Of a stretch of 52,531 nucleotides of DNA, positions 1 through 7,637 are shown piece after piece. The translations under genes and the position numbers were made by a program. The stretch is from Rothia santali (GTDB lineage Bacteria > Actinomycetota > Actinomycetes > Actinomycetales > Micrococcaceae). The notes under the pieces are model-generated. The model did no database searches. It saw only the letters and a list, made by a program, of their open reading frames with translations, and had not been told where the DNA came from. Numbering within the stretch: the stretch's first letter is position 1; the number at the start of each line of letters is the position of its first letter. The stretch is from the NCBI RefSeq assembly GCF_024199905.1, contig NZ_JANAFB010000022.1, forward strand, positions 1 through 52,531, written 5' to 3'.

Positions 1-126
1 TCCGCTCCCGCCGCGCCGCCGGACGCCGCGGCCGAGTGCGCGACCACCGACCTGCGCATCGCCGTCGAGTCCCAGGAGGGCGCGGCCGGCTCCACCTACT
101 ACTCGATCGTGATGACCAACGGCGGC
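1..126 (+). pseudogene. DUF4232 domain fragment (left edge, probably inverted)
   Basis: Frame 1 from the first base encodes a stretch with the look of an actinobacterial DUF4232 domain: a Cys-Ala-Thr-Thr-Asp-Leu-Arg start, then GAAGSTYYSIVMTN. Such domains sit in exported lipoproteins. After about base 120 the reading becomes Arg/Gly-rich and the expected second half of the domain (second Cys, Gly-Tyr-Pro-Gly-like motif) is absent. The opposite strand just to the right encodes a lipoprotein signal peptide that would fit in front of this domain. The two halves therefore look like one gene folded back on itself. The domain identity is recognised by eye and no function is known to me. Confidence 0.5.
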
Positions 127-237
127 GCCCTCCGAGGGCCCGGCGTCGTCCGAGGCGCAGGCGCCCAGACCGAGCAGCAGGGCGCACGCGGCCGCCGCGA
201 GCGCTGTGCGGGATCGCACGGTCGAGGTTTCAGACAT
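121..237 (-). pseudogene. Lipoprotein N-terminus (signal peptide) fragment
   Basis: Reading leftwards from an ATG at 237 gives a classical lipoprotein signal: two Arg near the start, an Ala/Leu-rich core, and a lipobox LGAC with the lipidated Cys at residue 27, then an Asp/Ser/Gly-rich linker. The frame loses sense at about 121-118, where the plus strand begins to read as DUF4232. No strong ribosome binding site is visible; the ATG lies only about 20 nt after the ferredoxin terminator. Probably the true 5' end of the gene whose domain lies inverted at 1-126. Confidence 0.5.
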
Positions 238-254
238 GGCACAACGTTAAGCAC

Positions 255-295
255 AAAAGGGGCCGGTCGCCACCCGGGGGCGGGGGACCGGCCCC
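255..295 (-). terminator. Rho-independent terminator of the ferredoxin gene
   Basis: A 10-bp perfect GC stem (GGGGCCGGTC paired with GACCGGCCCC) is followed on the minus strand by TTTTGT. It lies about 35 nt beyond the ferredoxin stop codon. Confidence 0.8.
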
Positions 296-330
296 TCGCG
301 CGTGCCCGTCGAGGGGGCCGCGCGGGTGCG

Positions 331-651
331 CTACATGCCCGGCTTGAGGGTCACGGTCGCCCCGTCGAGCTCGTCGTGGTACTCGGTCTGGCAGGACAGG
401 CGCGAGGTCTCGGTGGCGACGTCGTCGATCATCTCCAGCAGGTCCTCCTCCTCCTCCGTGCGCTCGCCCGAGGCAGGGAAGTGCTCCGGGTCCAAGAAGG
501 CGTGGCAGGTGGCGCAGGAGGCGTTGCCCCCGCAGGTGGCCAGCACGGGGTACTGGTTCTTGTGGAGGCACTCCAGCAGCGTCTGGTTGTCCCTCCACTC
601 GACCTCGCGGGACTCGCCGTCCTCGTCGACCACGGTGATGTTGATGCTCAT
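331..651 (-). CDS. 2Fe-2S ferredoxin (adrenodoxin type)
   Basis: A 106-residue electron-transfer protein. Cys40, Cys46, Cys49 and Cys87 give the C-x5-C-x2-C-x37-C pattern of vertebrate/putidaredoxin-type 2Fe-2S ferredoxins; the core reads CGGNASCATCH. Such proteins usually pass electrons from a reductase to cytochromes P450 or other oxygenases; no partner gene is in view. I chose the second ATG (651) because GGAAG sits 5 nt upstream and the protein then begins directly with the first beta strand; an in-frame ATG at 663 would add four residues. A TAAGCT hexamer on the minus strand (690-695) is a likely -10 element. The gene has its own terminator and appears monocistronic. Confidence 0.88.
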   Translation of the reverse strand: MSINITVVDEDGESREVEWRDNQTLLECLHKNQYPVLATCGGNASCATCHAFLDPEHFPASGERTEEEEDLLEMIDDVATETSRLSCQTEYHDELDGATVTLKPGM

Positions 652-720
652 ATGCTCTTCCATACAGTCGCGATAGTTTTCCCCGCCTCAGCTTAGACCG
701 GTCGGGCGACGGGCGGGAAC

Positions 721-756
721 CGGGGGCATGCCAGGGTGACCGGAAACATGCCCCCG
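721..756. repeat. Inverted repeat in ferredoxin/restriction-gene intergenic region
   Basis: CGGGGGCATG is matched perfectly by CATGCCCCCG across a 16-nt loop. It lies between two divergent genes, so it could be an operator or a structural element rather than a terminator. Nothing identifies a protein that binds it. Confidence 0.4.
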
Positions 757-812
757 GGTCACGCGGTGACTTCTCGAGTAACCTGTGGGCAGGTCTTCTC
801 ACAGGAGGTGGC

Positions 813-1143
813 ATGGGCCCCCGGAAACGCCCCGAGGCAGCGGAGGAGCAGTTCCTCTTCTCCCTGGATCTGAAGGAGTTCGAGACCGCGCCCGACGCCG
901 CCCGGCCCGCCGCGCAGGCCCCGCCCGCCGCCGCGGGCCCCGCCTCCCTCCGCCTCACTCTCCGGAGGGCGCGCCGGATCCCGAGCGGGCGCCGCGGGGC
1001 GACGCGCCCACCGCGGCCGGGGCCGCGCCGGGCTCCGCCACCGCGGCCGACGGCGCGCTGCCCGTCGAGGAGGCGGCCACCGCGGCCGGCGTCTCCCCGC
1101 CAGCGGGGACGGCGACCCCGCCGAGGGCGAGGCCCCACCGTGA
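813..1143 (+). pseudogene. Unrecognised small protein, frame-disrupted, overlaps the restriction gene
   Basis: A strong ribosome site (AGGAGGT) precedes the ATG at 813, and the first about 45 codons look real (acidic, with EEQFLFSLDLKEFE). After about 955 this frame turns into Arg/Pro-rich sequence while the next frame becomes Ala/Glu/Pro/Thr-rich and protein-like until about 1105; the third frame then ends in an acidic tail at a TGA (1141-1143). Two single-base changes in the same direction would restore one protein of about 109 residues whose stop overlaps the GTG at 1140. I do not recognise the family. Alternatively frame 0 is simply a long N-terminal extension of the nuclease, since it stays open. 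Confidence 0.4.
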
Positions 1144-2204
1144 CCCGCGATTCCGCCGTGCGGAGGCCTCCGCCGCGAGCCCCCCGCGCCGCGGGGCCCC
1201 CCGCCGCGGCGTCGTCTGCGGCGCCCGCGGTGCAGCCGCGCCCCTCGGCCCCTCGGGAGCCGGACCTGCACGAGGCCATGACCCGCGCCGAGCGGGCGGT
1301 GTTCCATCGCGCCTCCCCGGAGTTCCTCCTGGACCGGGCGCGCCGCGTGTTCCACCGCGCGCTGCTGGACGAGCGCGTCCTGGTGACCCACCCCTCGACC
1401 GGCGTCCCCTCCAACGCGGACAAGGATTCGGGCACCAGCGTGCGCTACGCGACGGCCATCGCCGAGGGCATCGGCGCCGTCGAGGCGGCGCCGCGCGCCC
1501 CGGGCCAGTCGGCGAGCCGCAACTTCGAGCGCGCGGTGGCCGCCTACCTCCAGGGGATCTTCCCCGCCTTCGGCGCCGTCCGCCCGGGGGAGTGGATGGT
1601 GCGCCGCCTGGGCGACCGCAACGAGTACGGCGGGATCGAGGACGCCTCGGAGATCTTCGAGCAGTACGAGCACCTGGTGTCCCTGCGCGAGACGATCGAG
1701 TCCGACCGGGCCCTGCGCGGGCTCCTGGGGTACGAGGCGGAGATCCTCGCCCCCGACGTCGTCGTTGCCCGCGCGCCGATCCCCGACGCCGAGCTCAACG
1801 AGCTGACCCGCCTGGTGGACCCGCTCGGGCCGCTCGCGGCGGCGAGCCCCCTGCGTGCGGCGGTGCAGCCCAAGCTGCTGCTCCACGCGGTGGTCGCGTG
1901 CAAGTGGACGCTGCGCAGCGACCGGGCGCAGCAGGCCCGCGCGGAGGCACAGCACCTGGTGCGCAACCGGCGGGGTCGGGCCCCGCACCTGGTCATGGTC
2001 ACGGGGGAGCCGATGCCCTCGCGCATCGCGGCGGTCGCGCTGGGAACCGGGGACCTCGACTGCGTCTACCACTTCGCCCTGCACGAGCTCATGGACGCGA
2101 TCGACCCCCAGGCCGACCCCGCGGGCGCCGAGCTGCTGCACACCATGGTGCAGGGCCGCCGGCTGCGCGACATCTCGGACCTGCCGCTGGACCTGGCCGT
2201 CTGA
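1140..2204 (+). CDS. NgoMIV-like type II restriction endonuclease
   Basis: The region from about codon 55 to the end matches my memory of NgoMIV closely, including the C-terminus (ISDLPLDLAV) and PSRIAAVALGTGDLDCVYHF. The PD-(D/E)xK-type active site is visible: Asp206 in APDVVV, Lys255 and Glu269 in CKWTLRSDRAQQARAE. The Ser two residues before the Lys in NgoMIV is Ala here. The R-x-DR residues just after the Lys read the central CCGG in NgoMIV, so a CCGG-containing target such as GCCGGC is likely (inference). The frame is open from 813; GTG 1140 overlaps an upstream stop (GTGA), while ATG 1279 would give a protein of 308 residues, near the family size. No methyltransferase gene is in the window. 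tRNA-Arg lies just downstream. Confidence 0.82.
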   Translation: MTRDSAVRRPPPRAPRAAGPPAAASSAAPAVQPRPSAPREPDLHEAMTRAERAVFHRASPEFLLDRARRVFHRALLDERVLVTHPSTGVPSNADKDSGTSVRYATAIAEGIGAVEAAPRAPGQSASRNFERAVAAYLQGIFPAFGAVRPGEWMVRRLGDRNEYGGIEDASEIFEQYEHLVSLRETIESDRALRGLLGYEAEILAPDVVVARAPIPDAELNELTRLVDPLGPLAAASPLRAAVQPKLLLHAVVACKWTLRSDRAQQARAEAQHLVRNRRGRAPHLVMVTGEPMPSRIAAVALGTGDLDCVYHFALHELMDAIDPQADPAGAELLHTMVQGRRLRDISDLPLDLAV

Positions 2205-2253
2205 CGGGACGGCCGCAGGGCCTGTCCAGCCGACGGCGGCGCCCACGGACGGG

Positions 2254-2306
2254 GCCGCCCGGCGACGACGGCACCGGACCCGGCCGCCCGGCGACGGCAC
2301 CGGACC
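2254..2306. repeat. Two-copy direct GC-rich repeat downstream of the nuclease
   Basis: A 27-nt unit at 2254-2280 recurs at 2283-2306 with a 3-nt deletion (core GGCACCGGACC). It is noncoding sequence between the restriction gene stop and its terminator and resembles the short degenerate repeats seen elsewhere in this window. Confidence 0.6.
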
Positions 2307-2401
2307 TGGTCACCCGGTGACGGCGCGCGGGGCAGAGCACGCTGAGGAGCGGCCGCCCCTCAGCGGCCGCACCACCCGGCGCCCGCCCGATGGACACGAA
2401 G

Positions 2402-2434
2402 AAGCCCCGCCGTCCGGGAGGACGGCGGGGCTTT
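2402..2434 (+). terminator. Terminator after the restriction gene
   Basis: A 14-bp perfect stem (AAGCCCCGCCGTCC and its complement) with a GGGA loop and a short T run on the plus strand. It also separates the convergent tRNA-Arg. Confidence 0.8.
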
Positions 2435-2440
2435 CATTCG

Positions 2441-2516
2441 TGGTGCGCCACGAGGGATTCGAACCCCCAACCTTCTGATCCGTAGTCAGATGCTCTATCC
2501 GTTGAGCTAGTGGCGC
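2441..2516 (-). tRNA. tRNA-Arg(ACG)
   Basis: Read on the minus strand, the acceptor arms GCGCCAC/GTGGCGC pair fully, the D arm is GCTC/GAGC, the anticodon stem is TCTGA/TCAGA with loop CTACGGA (anticodon ACG, so A34 would be expected to become inosine), and the T arm holds TTCGAAT. The CCA end is encoded. The restriction gene lies directly on its 3' side, a common place for acquired DNA, although no attachment-site duplication was found. Confidence 0.95.
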
Positions 2517-2555
2517 CCGGCCTGTGTCACGATCTCTCGTTCAAGGCCGAGTACT

Positions 2556-2584
2556 AGCTTACACGCGGCCCCGGGAAGTGCCAA
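2556..2584 (-). promoter_or_regulatory. Promoter of tRNA-Arg
   Basis: On the minus strand TTGGCA is followed after 17 nt by TAAGCT, about 40 nt before the tRNA. The spacing is ideal for a housekeeping sigma factor, and TAAGCT recurs as a -10 element elsewhere in the window. Confidence 0.65.
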
Positions 2585-2815
2585 CTCGGCGCTCTGTGAT
2601 CTGTGCCGCAGGGGTAAAGGCCCGCCATGGTGGGTGAGTCGGCCGCCCCGTACGTTAGTCTGGTCCCATCACCGGGCCGCCGCGCCACGGTCACGGCGCG
2701 CCTCCAGCGCGTCGACTGTCCTTTTAAGGGGCGGTTCCTCGCGGAGTGGCGGCCACCACAGTGTCGTGCGTGATGGCTCACCCGAGTCGCAAACTTGCTT
2801 GAGGGGAACAGATTA

Positions 2816-4675
2816 ATGACTGACAACGTCGTCGGAACGAGGGCACAGCTCACTGCCGAGGCCGAGGAGGCGCTGCGCAGCGCCCCCACGACCCACGAGC
2901 GGCTGCTCGCGTGGGTGCGCGAGGTCGCCGAACTCACCCAGCCCGCCGCGATCCACTGGGCCGACGGATCCCGCGAGGAGTGGGACCGGCTCACCACCGA
3001 GCTCGTCGACGCCGGGACCTTCGTCCGGCTCAACGAGGAGAAGTTCCCGAACTCCTTCGCCGCCTTCTCCGACCCGGAGGACGTCGCCCGCGTCGAGGAG
3101 CGCACCTTCATCTGCTCCGAGACCCGCGAGGCCGCCGGTCCCACCAACAACTGGATGGACCCGGCCGAGATGCGGGGCCTGCTGACCGAGAAGTACCGCG
3201 GCAGCATGCGCGGCCGCACGCTCTACGTGATCCCCTTCGTCATGGGCAGCCTCGACTCCCACGACCCGAAGTTCGGCGTCGAGCTGACCGACTCCGCCTA
3301 CGTCGTGTGCTCGATGCGCATCATGGCGACCATCGGCCAGCCGGTGCTGGACAAGATGACCGCGACCGACGCCTTCTTCGTCGAAGCGCTGCACTCCCTG
3401 GGCGCACCCCTGGAGGAGGGCCAGGAGGACGTGGCCTGGCCGTGCAACCCGGACAAGTACATCGTCCAGTTCCCCGAGGACCGGGCCATCTGGTCCTTCG
3501 GCTCCGGCTACGGCGGCAACGCCCTGCTCGGCAAGAAGTGCTACGCGCTGCGCATCGCCTCCGCGATCGCCCACGACGAGGGCTGGCTCGCCGAGCACAT
3601 GCTGATCCTCAAGGTCACCGACCCGGAGGGCAAGGTGCACTACATCAGCGCCGCCTTCCCCTCGGCCTGCGGGAAGACCAACTTCGCGATGATCCACCCG
3701 ACCGTCGAGGGCTGGAAGGCCGAGATGGTCGGCGACGACATCGCCTGGATCCGGTTCGACGACGCCGGCAAGCCCCGCGTCGTCAACCCCGAGGCCGGCC
3801 TGTTCGGCGTCGCGCCGGGCACCGGCTGGTCCACCAACCCCAACGCGATGCACGCGGTGGCCGAGGGCAACACCATCTTTACCAACGTCGCCCTCACCGA
3901 CGACGGCGGCGTCTGGTGGGAGGGGATGACCGAGGAGACCCCGGAGCACCTGATCGACTGGAAGGGCCAGGACTGGACCCCCGACTCCGGGCGCCCGGCC
4001 GCGCACCCCAACTCGCGCTTCTGCACCCCCATCGACCAGGTGGACATCCTGGCGCCCGAGTACCACGACCCCGAGGGCGTCCCCCTCTCGGCCATCGTCT
4101 TCGGCGGCCGCCGCAAGACCACGGTCCCACTGGTCTCGCAGGCCTTCGACTGGGAGCACGGCGTCTTCCAGGGCGGCACGCTCTCCTCGGAGACCACCGC
4201 CGCGGCCAAGGGCCAGGTGGGCGTGGTGCGCCGCGACCCGATGGCCATGCTGCCGTTCATCGGCTACAACGCCGGCGACTACCTGAAGCACTGGCTCTCG
4301 ATCTCGGAGCGCTACGGCGCGGAGAACATGCCCGGCGTGTTCTACGTCAACTGGTTCCGCCGCACCCCGGACGGCGGCTTCGCGTGGCCCGGGTTCGGCG
4401 AGAACTCGCGCGTGGTCAAGTGGATCGTGGACCGCCTGGAGGGCCGGGCCGAGGGGCGGGAGACCGCCGTCGGCGTCGTCCCCTCGCCGGCGGACCTGGA
4501 CCTCACCGGGCTCGACGCCGCGGAGGAGGACATCGCCGCCGCCCTCGCGGTGGACCCGGAGGAGTGGCGCCGGGAGCTCCCCGGCATCGACGAGTGGTTC
4601 GAGAAGATCGGCGAGCACCTCCCCGAGGAGATGCGTCGCCAGCGCGCGGCCCTCGAGGAGCGCCTGGGCTCCTGA
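2816..4675 (+). CDS. pckG: Phosphoenolpyruvate carboxykinase, GTP-dependent
   Basis: This 619-residue enzyme makes phosphoenolpyruvate from oxaloacetate and GTP, the entry step of gluconeogenesis in the cytoplasm. The nucleotide-binding P-loop with its active-site cysteine is [10 protein letters not shown] (Ala-Cys-Gly-Lys-Thr at 284-288), followed by the metal-binding segment [11 protein letters not shown] and the C-terminal [11 protein letters not shown]. Length and motif order match the GTP-type family rather than the ATP type. The ATG at 2816 is preceded by GAGGGGAA; an in-frame start at 2795 is less likely. It stands alone, and a palindromic terminator separates it from convergent manB. 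The 300 nt upstream hold no other gene and probably contain its promoter, which I could not place with certainty. Confidence 0.97.
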   Translation: MTDNVVGTRAQLTAEAEEALRSAPTTHERLLAWVREVAELTQPAAIHWADGSREEWDRLTTELVDAGTFVRLNEEKFPNSFAAFSDPEDVARVEERTFICSETREAAGPTNNWMDPAEMRGLLTEKYRGSMRGRTLYVIPFVMGSLDSHDPKFGVELTDSAYVVCSMRIMATIGQPVLDKMTATDAFFVEALHSLGAPLEEGQEDVAWPCNPDKYIVQFPEDRAIWSFGSGYGGNALLGKKCYALRIASAIAHDEGWLAEHMLILKVTDPEGKVHYISAAFPSACGKTNFAMIHPTVEGWKAEMVGDDIAWIRFDDAGKPRVVNPEAGLFGVAPGTGWSTNPNAMHAVAEGNTIFTNVALTDDGGVWWEGMTEETPEHLIDWKGQDWTPDSGRPAAHPNSRFCTPIDQVDILAPEYHDPEGVPLSAIVFGGRRKTTVPLVSQAFDWEHGVFQGGTLSSETTAAAKGQVGVVRRDPMAMLPFIGYNAGDYLKHWLSISERYGAENMPGVFYVNWFRRTPDGGFAWPGFGENSRVVKWIVDRLEGRAEGRETAVGVVPSPADLDLTGLDAAEEDIAAALAVDPEEWRRELPGIDEWFEKIGEHLPEEMRRQRAALEERLGS

Positions 4676-4733
4676 TCGGGCGGCGCCCGCGGTTCCTTTG
4701 AACGGGGCCGCGGGCCGGGAAGCCTGAGAGCCG

Positions 4734-4767
4734 AGAAGGGCCCGACGCCGCGGCGTCGGGCCCTTCT
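4734..4767. terminator. Bidirectional terminator between pckG and manB
   Basis: A perfect 34-nt palindrome (AGAAGGGCCCGACGCCG and its complement, no loop) lies between two convergent genes. There is no long T tract on either side, which is usual for high-GC actinobacteria. Confidence 0.75.
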
Positions 4768-4821
4768 CTGCGTGCGGTTCCAGGGGGCGGCCGCCGGAAC
4801 CGGCCTCCCACCGGAGCCGGC

Positions 4822-6219
4822 CTACCGCCGGACCAGGTCCAACGCGAAGTCGCGCACCCGCTCCATGGTCGGCCCGTCCGGCGCCTCGACGTTGAGCCGC
4901 AGGAACGGCTCCGTGTTCGAGGGGCGCAGGTTGAACCACCAGCCCTCGGAGCGGTGGGTGAAGGTCGTGCCGTCCATCTCGTCGACGTCCACGTCCTCGG
5001 CGGTCAGCGCCACTCGGACGCGCTCCACGGCGGCCTTCTTGTCCTCGATCTCGGAGTTGATCTCGCCCGAGGCGACGTAGGGGGCGTACTTCTCGGCCAG
5101 CTCGGACAGCGGCCGCTCCTGCTCGCCCAGCGCCGCCAGGACGTGCATCGCGGCGAGCATGCCCGTGTCCGCGTTGAAGAAGTCCTTGAAGTAGTAGTGC
5201 GCGGAGTGCTCGCCGCCGAAGACGCCGCGCTCGTGCGCCATGACCGCCTTGATGAAGGAGTGGCCCACGCGGGTCTTGACCGGGCGCCCGCCGCACTGCT
5301 CCACGAGCTCCGGCACGGCCCGGGAGGTGATGAGGTTGTAGATGACCGCGGGCTCGGCCTCGCCCTCGGCCTGCGCCCGGGCGATCTCCCGCTCGGCCAC
5401 CAGCGCCGCGATCGCGGAGGGGGTCACGGGGTCCCCGGCCTGGTCGATGACGAAGCACCGGTCGGCGTCGCCGTCGAAGGCCAGGCCGATGTCGGCGCCG
5501 TGCTCGACGACGGCGGCCTGCAGGTCCCGCAGGTTCTCCGGGTCCAGCGGGTTGGCGGGGTGGTTGGGGAAGGTCCCGTCCAGCTCGAAGTACAGGGGGA
5601 CGATCTCCAGCGGCAGGGCGGGCAGCTCGGCGTCGCCCAGCACGGCCGGGGTCGTCAGCCCGCCCATGCCGTTGCCGGCGTCGACCACGACCTTCAGCGG
5701 GCGGATGCCCGCCAGGTCCACGAGGCCGCGCAGGTAGCGCGCGTAGTCGGCCAGCAGGTCCCGCTCCTCGAGGGACCCGGTCCGCTCCGTCGCGGGGATC
5801 CCCTCCTCGTAGTAGCGGCGGGCGACGTCCCGGATCTCGAAGAGCCCGGTCTCGGAGGAGACGGGGACCGCCCCTGCCTTGGACATCTTCATCCCGTTGT
5901 ACTGCGCCGGGTTGTGCGAGGCGGTGAAGGTCACGCCGGGGGCGTCCAGCACGCCGCAGGCGAAGTAGAGCTCGTCGGTGGAGATCAGGCCGATCTTCAC
6001 GACGTCGGCCCCGCGCGCCCGGGCGCCCTCGGCGAAGGCGTCGACGAACTCGGGGGAGGAGGGGCGCATGTCCCCGCCGACCAGCACGGTCCGCCCGGAC
6101 AGCTCGAGGACGTCCACGAAGGCCGCGCCGGTGGCCCGGACGGAGTCGGCGGTGATGCTCTCGCCGACGATCCCCCGGACGTCGTAGGCCTTGAATGAAG
6201 CTTCGAAATTAACGGTCAT
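4822..6219 (-). CDS. manB: Phosphomannomutase/phosphoglucomutase
   Basis: A 465-residue alpha-D-phosphohexomutase interconverting mannose-6-P and mannose-1-P (and possibly the glucose phosphates), feeding GDP-mannose for glycolipids and glycans. The phosphoserine loop is TASHNPAQYNGMK with catalytic Ser101, the Mg-binding loop is DGDADRC at 249-255, and the sugar-binding loop is GEHSAHYYF. Length fits the family. The ATG at 6219 has no ribosome site; instead TAGAAT ends 6 nt upstream on the minus strand, so the mRNA is probably leaderless. It is divergent from manA, the preceding step of the pathway. Confidence 0.93.
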   Translation of the reverse strand: MTVNFEASFKAYDVRGIVGESITADSVRATGAAFVDVLELSGRTVLVGGDMRPSSPEFVDAFAEGARARGADVVKIGLISTDELYFACGVLDAPGVTFTASHNPAQYNGMKMSKAGAVPVSSETGLFEIRDVARRYYEEGIPATERTGSLEERDLLADYARYLRGLVDLAGIRPLKVVVDAGNGMGGLTTPAVLGDAELPALPLEIVPLYFELDGTFPNHPANPLDPENLRDLQAAVVEHGADIGLAFDGDADRCFVIDQAGDPVTPSAIAALVAEREIARAQAEGEAEPAVIYNLITSRAVPELVEQCGGRPVKTRVGHSFIKAVMAHERGVFGGEHSAHYYFKDFFNADTGMLAAMHVLAALGEQERPLSELAEKYAPYVASGEINSEIEDKKAAVERVRVALTAEDVDVDEMDGTTFTHRSEGWWFNLRPSNTEPFLRLNVEAPDGPTMERVRDFALDLVRR

Positions 6220-6225
6220 CCGGAC

Positions 6226-6231
6226 ATTCTA
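6226..6231 (-). promoter_or_regulatory. -10 element for leaderless manB
   Basis: TAGAAT on the minus strand is separated from the ATG by only 6 nt, placing the predicted transcription start at or next to the start codon. Confidence 0.5.
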
Positions 6232-6333
6232 GCCGCCGGAGTCCGGCGTCCCCGCCCCGCGGGCGAGGGGCCCGGAGTGTGACGGCCTCACCCCTTCGGG
6301 GCCCGCCCCCGGGGTGTGGTTGGATGGGGGACC

Positions 6334-7545
6334 ATGGGCCAGGTACTCAAGATGCACAATCCCGTTCAGAACTACGCGTGGGGGACGCGGGACACCCTCG
6401 CGCGGCTCCGCGGCGCTCCGTGCCCGGCCCCGGAGCCCGAGGCCGAGCTGTGGGTCGGCGCGCACCCGCTCTCGCCGTCGGTGGTCGAGACCGCCGAGGG
6501 CCGCCTGCCCCTCTCCGAGGTGTTCGGCGAGGGCTCGGGCCATCCGCTGGCCGAGGGCGTCGGCGAGTTCCCCTACCTGCTCAAGATCCTGGCCATCGGG
6601 GCCCCGCTGTCCCTGCAGGTCCACCCCGACGTCGAGACGGCCGGCCGGGGCTACGCGCGGGAGGAGGCCGAGGGTGTGCCCCGGGACGCGCCGCACCGCA
6701 GCTACAAGGACCGGCGCTCCAAGCCGGAGACCGTCATCGCGGTGTCCCCGCTGCGGATCCTGACCGGCATCCGCCCGGCCGAGGAGCTGCGCGAGATCGC
6801 GGAGGCCCTCGGCCTGACCTGGCTGGCCGAGCTCGCCGGCTACGACGCCCGGGAGATCGTCACCGCGATCTTCGCCAAGCCGCAGGAGGCGGCCGAGCTC
6901 GCGCTGCAGGCCACGGTCGACGCCGCGATGGAGCGCAGCCTCCGCCGCCCGTTCGACGACGACGCCCCGGGCCGCCCCGAGCAGGACCCGCAGGACCGGC
7001 TCGACGCCGTGGCGGACCTCGTCCTGCTGCTCCACGACCGCCACCCGGGGGACCGCGGCATCATGGTCGCGGTGGCCATGAACCAGCTCTTCCTGGCCCC
7101 GGGCGAGTCGGCCCACACGCCCGACGGCCAGGTCCACGCGTACATCTCGGGGACCGCGGTGGAGATCATGGACGCCTCGGACAACGTGATGCGGGCGGGG
7201 CTGACGCCCAAGCACGTCGACGTCCCGGAGATGCTCGGCGTCCTGCGCGCGGAGCAGCCCGCGCCCGAGGTGACCGGGCCCCGGGAGGAGGGCCCCGGCG
7301 TCGCCGGCTACCGGCTGTGGGACCCGCGGCTCAGCCTGACCCGGATCGACGTCGCCCCCGGGCGGCCCGTGGAGTGGGAGCTCGCGGGCGTGGCGACCGC
7401 GCTGTGCACCGAGGGGAGCGTGCGGGCGGAGGTGGGCGACGTCGTCCACGAGCTCTCCGGCGCCGAGGCCCTGCTCCACACCGGCTCGCCCGACCGCGCG
7501 CGCCTGACCGGGTCGGGGCGGCTCTACCTGGCCGCGTACCGCTGA
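6334..7545 (+). CDS. manA: Mannose-6-phosphate isomerase, type I
   Basis: A 403-residue zinc enzyme converting fructose-6-P to mannose-6-P. Visible type I features are the N-terminal NPVQNYAWG, the metal-binding LQVHPD segment, KPETVIAV, and the C-terminal cupin ending near LYLAAYR. With manB on the other strand it supplies mannose-1-P. I use the ATG at 6334, preceded by GGGGG; a GTG at 6316 is in frame but would add six residues lying over the likely promoter. No terminator is obvious before the next gene. Confidence 0.93.
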   Translation: MGQVLKMHNPVQNYAWGTRDTLARLRGAPCPAPEPEAELWVGAHPLSPSVVETAEGRLPLSEVFGEGSGHPLAEGVGEFPYLLKILAIGAPLSLQVHPDVETAGRGYAREEAEGVPRDAPHRSYKDRRSKPETVIAVSPLRILTGIRPAEELREIAEALGLTWLAELAGYDAREIVTAIFAKPQEAAELALQATVDAAMERSLRRPFDDDAPGRPEQDPQDRLDAVADLVLLLHDRHPGDRGIMVAVAMNQLFLAPGESAHTPDGQVHAYISGTAVEIMDASDNVMRAGLTPKHVDVPEMLGVLRAEQPAPEVTGPREEGPGVAGYRLWDPRLSLTRIDVAPGRPVEWELAGVATALCTEGSVRAEVGDVVHELSGAEALLHTGSPDRARLTGSGRLYLAAYR

Positions 7546-7637
7546 GCGGACCGCGCGCCGCCGAGCGGTCCGCGGGGGTCTAAGCTCGAGCCAGCGGGTC
7601 CCGCCGGCCCGCCCGCGCCCTCACCGAACGGAACCCC

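Noticed and set aside
813-2600. Integrated element at tRNA-Arg
   Set aside because: No integrase, no insertion sequence and no duplicated tRNA 3' end were found; only proximity suggests acquisition.
2813-5458. Very long minus-strand open frame opposite pckG and similar antisense frames across the window
   Set aside because: High GC suppresses stop codons; these mirror the codon bias of the real genes and show Arg/Gly/Pro-rich shadow composition.
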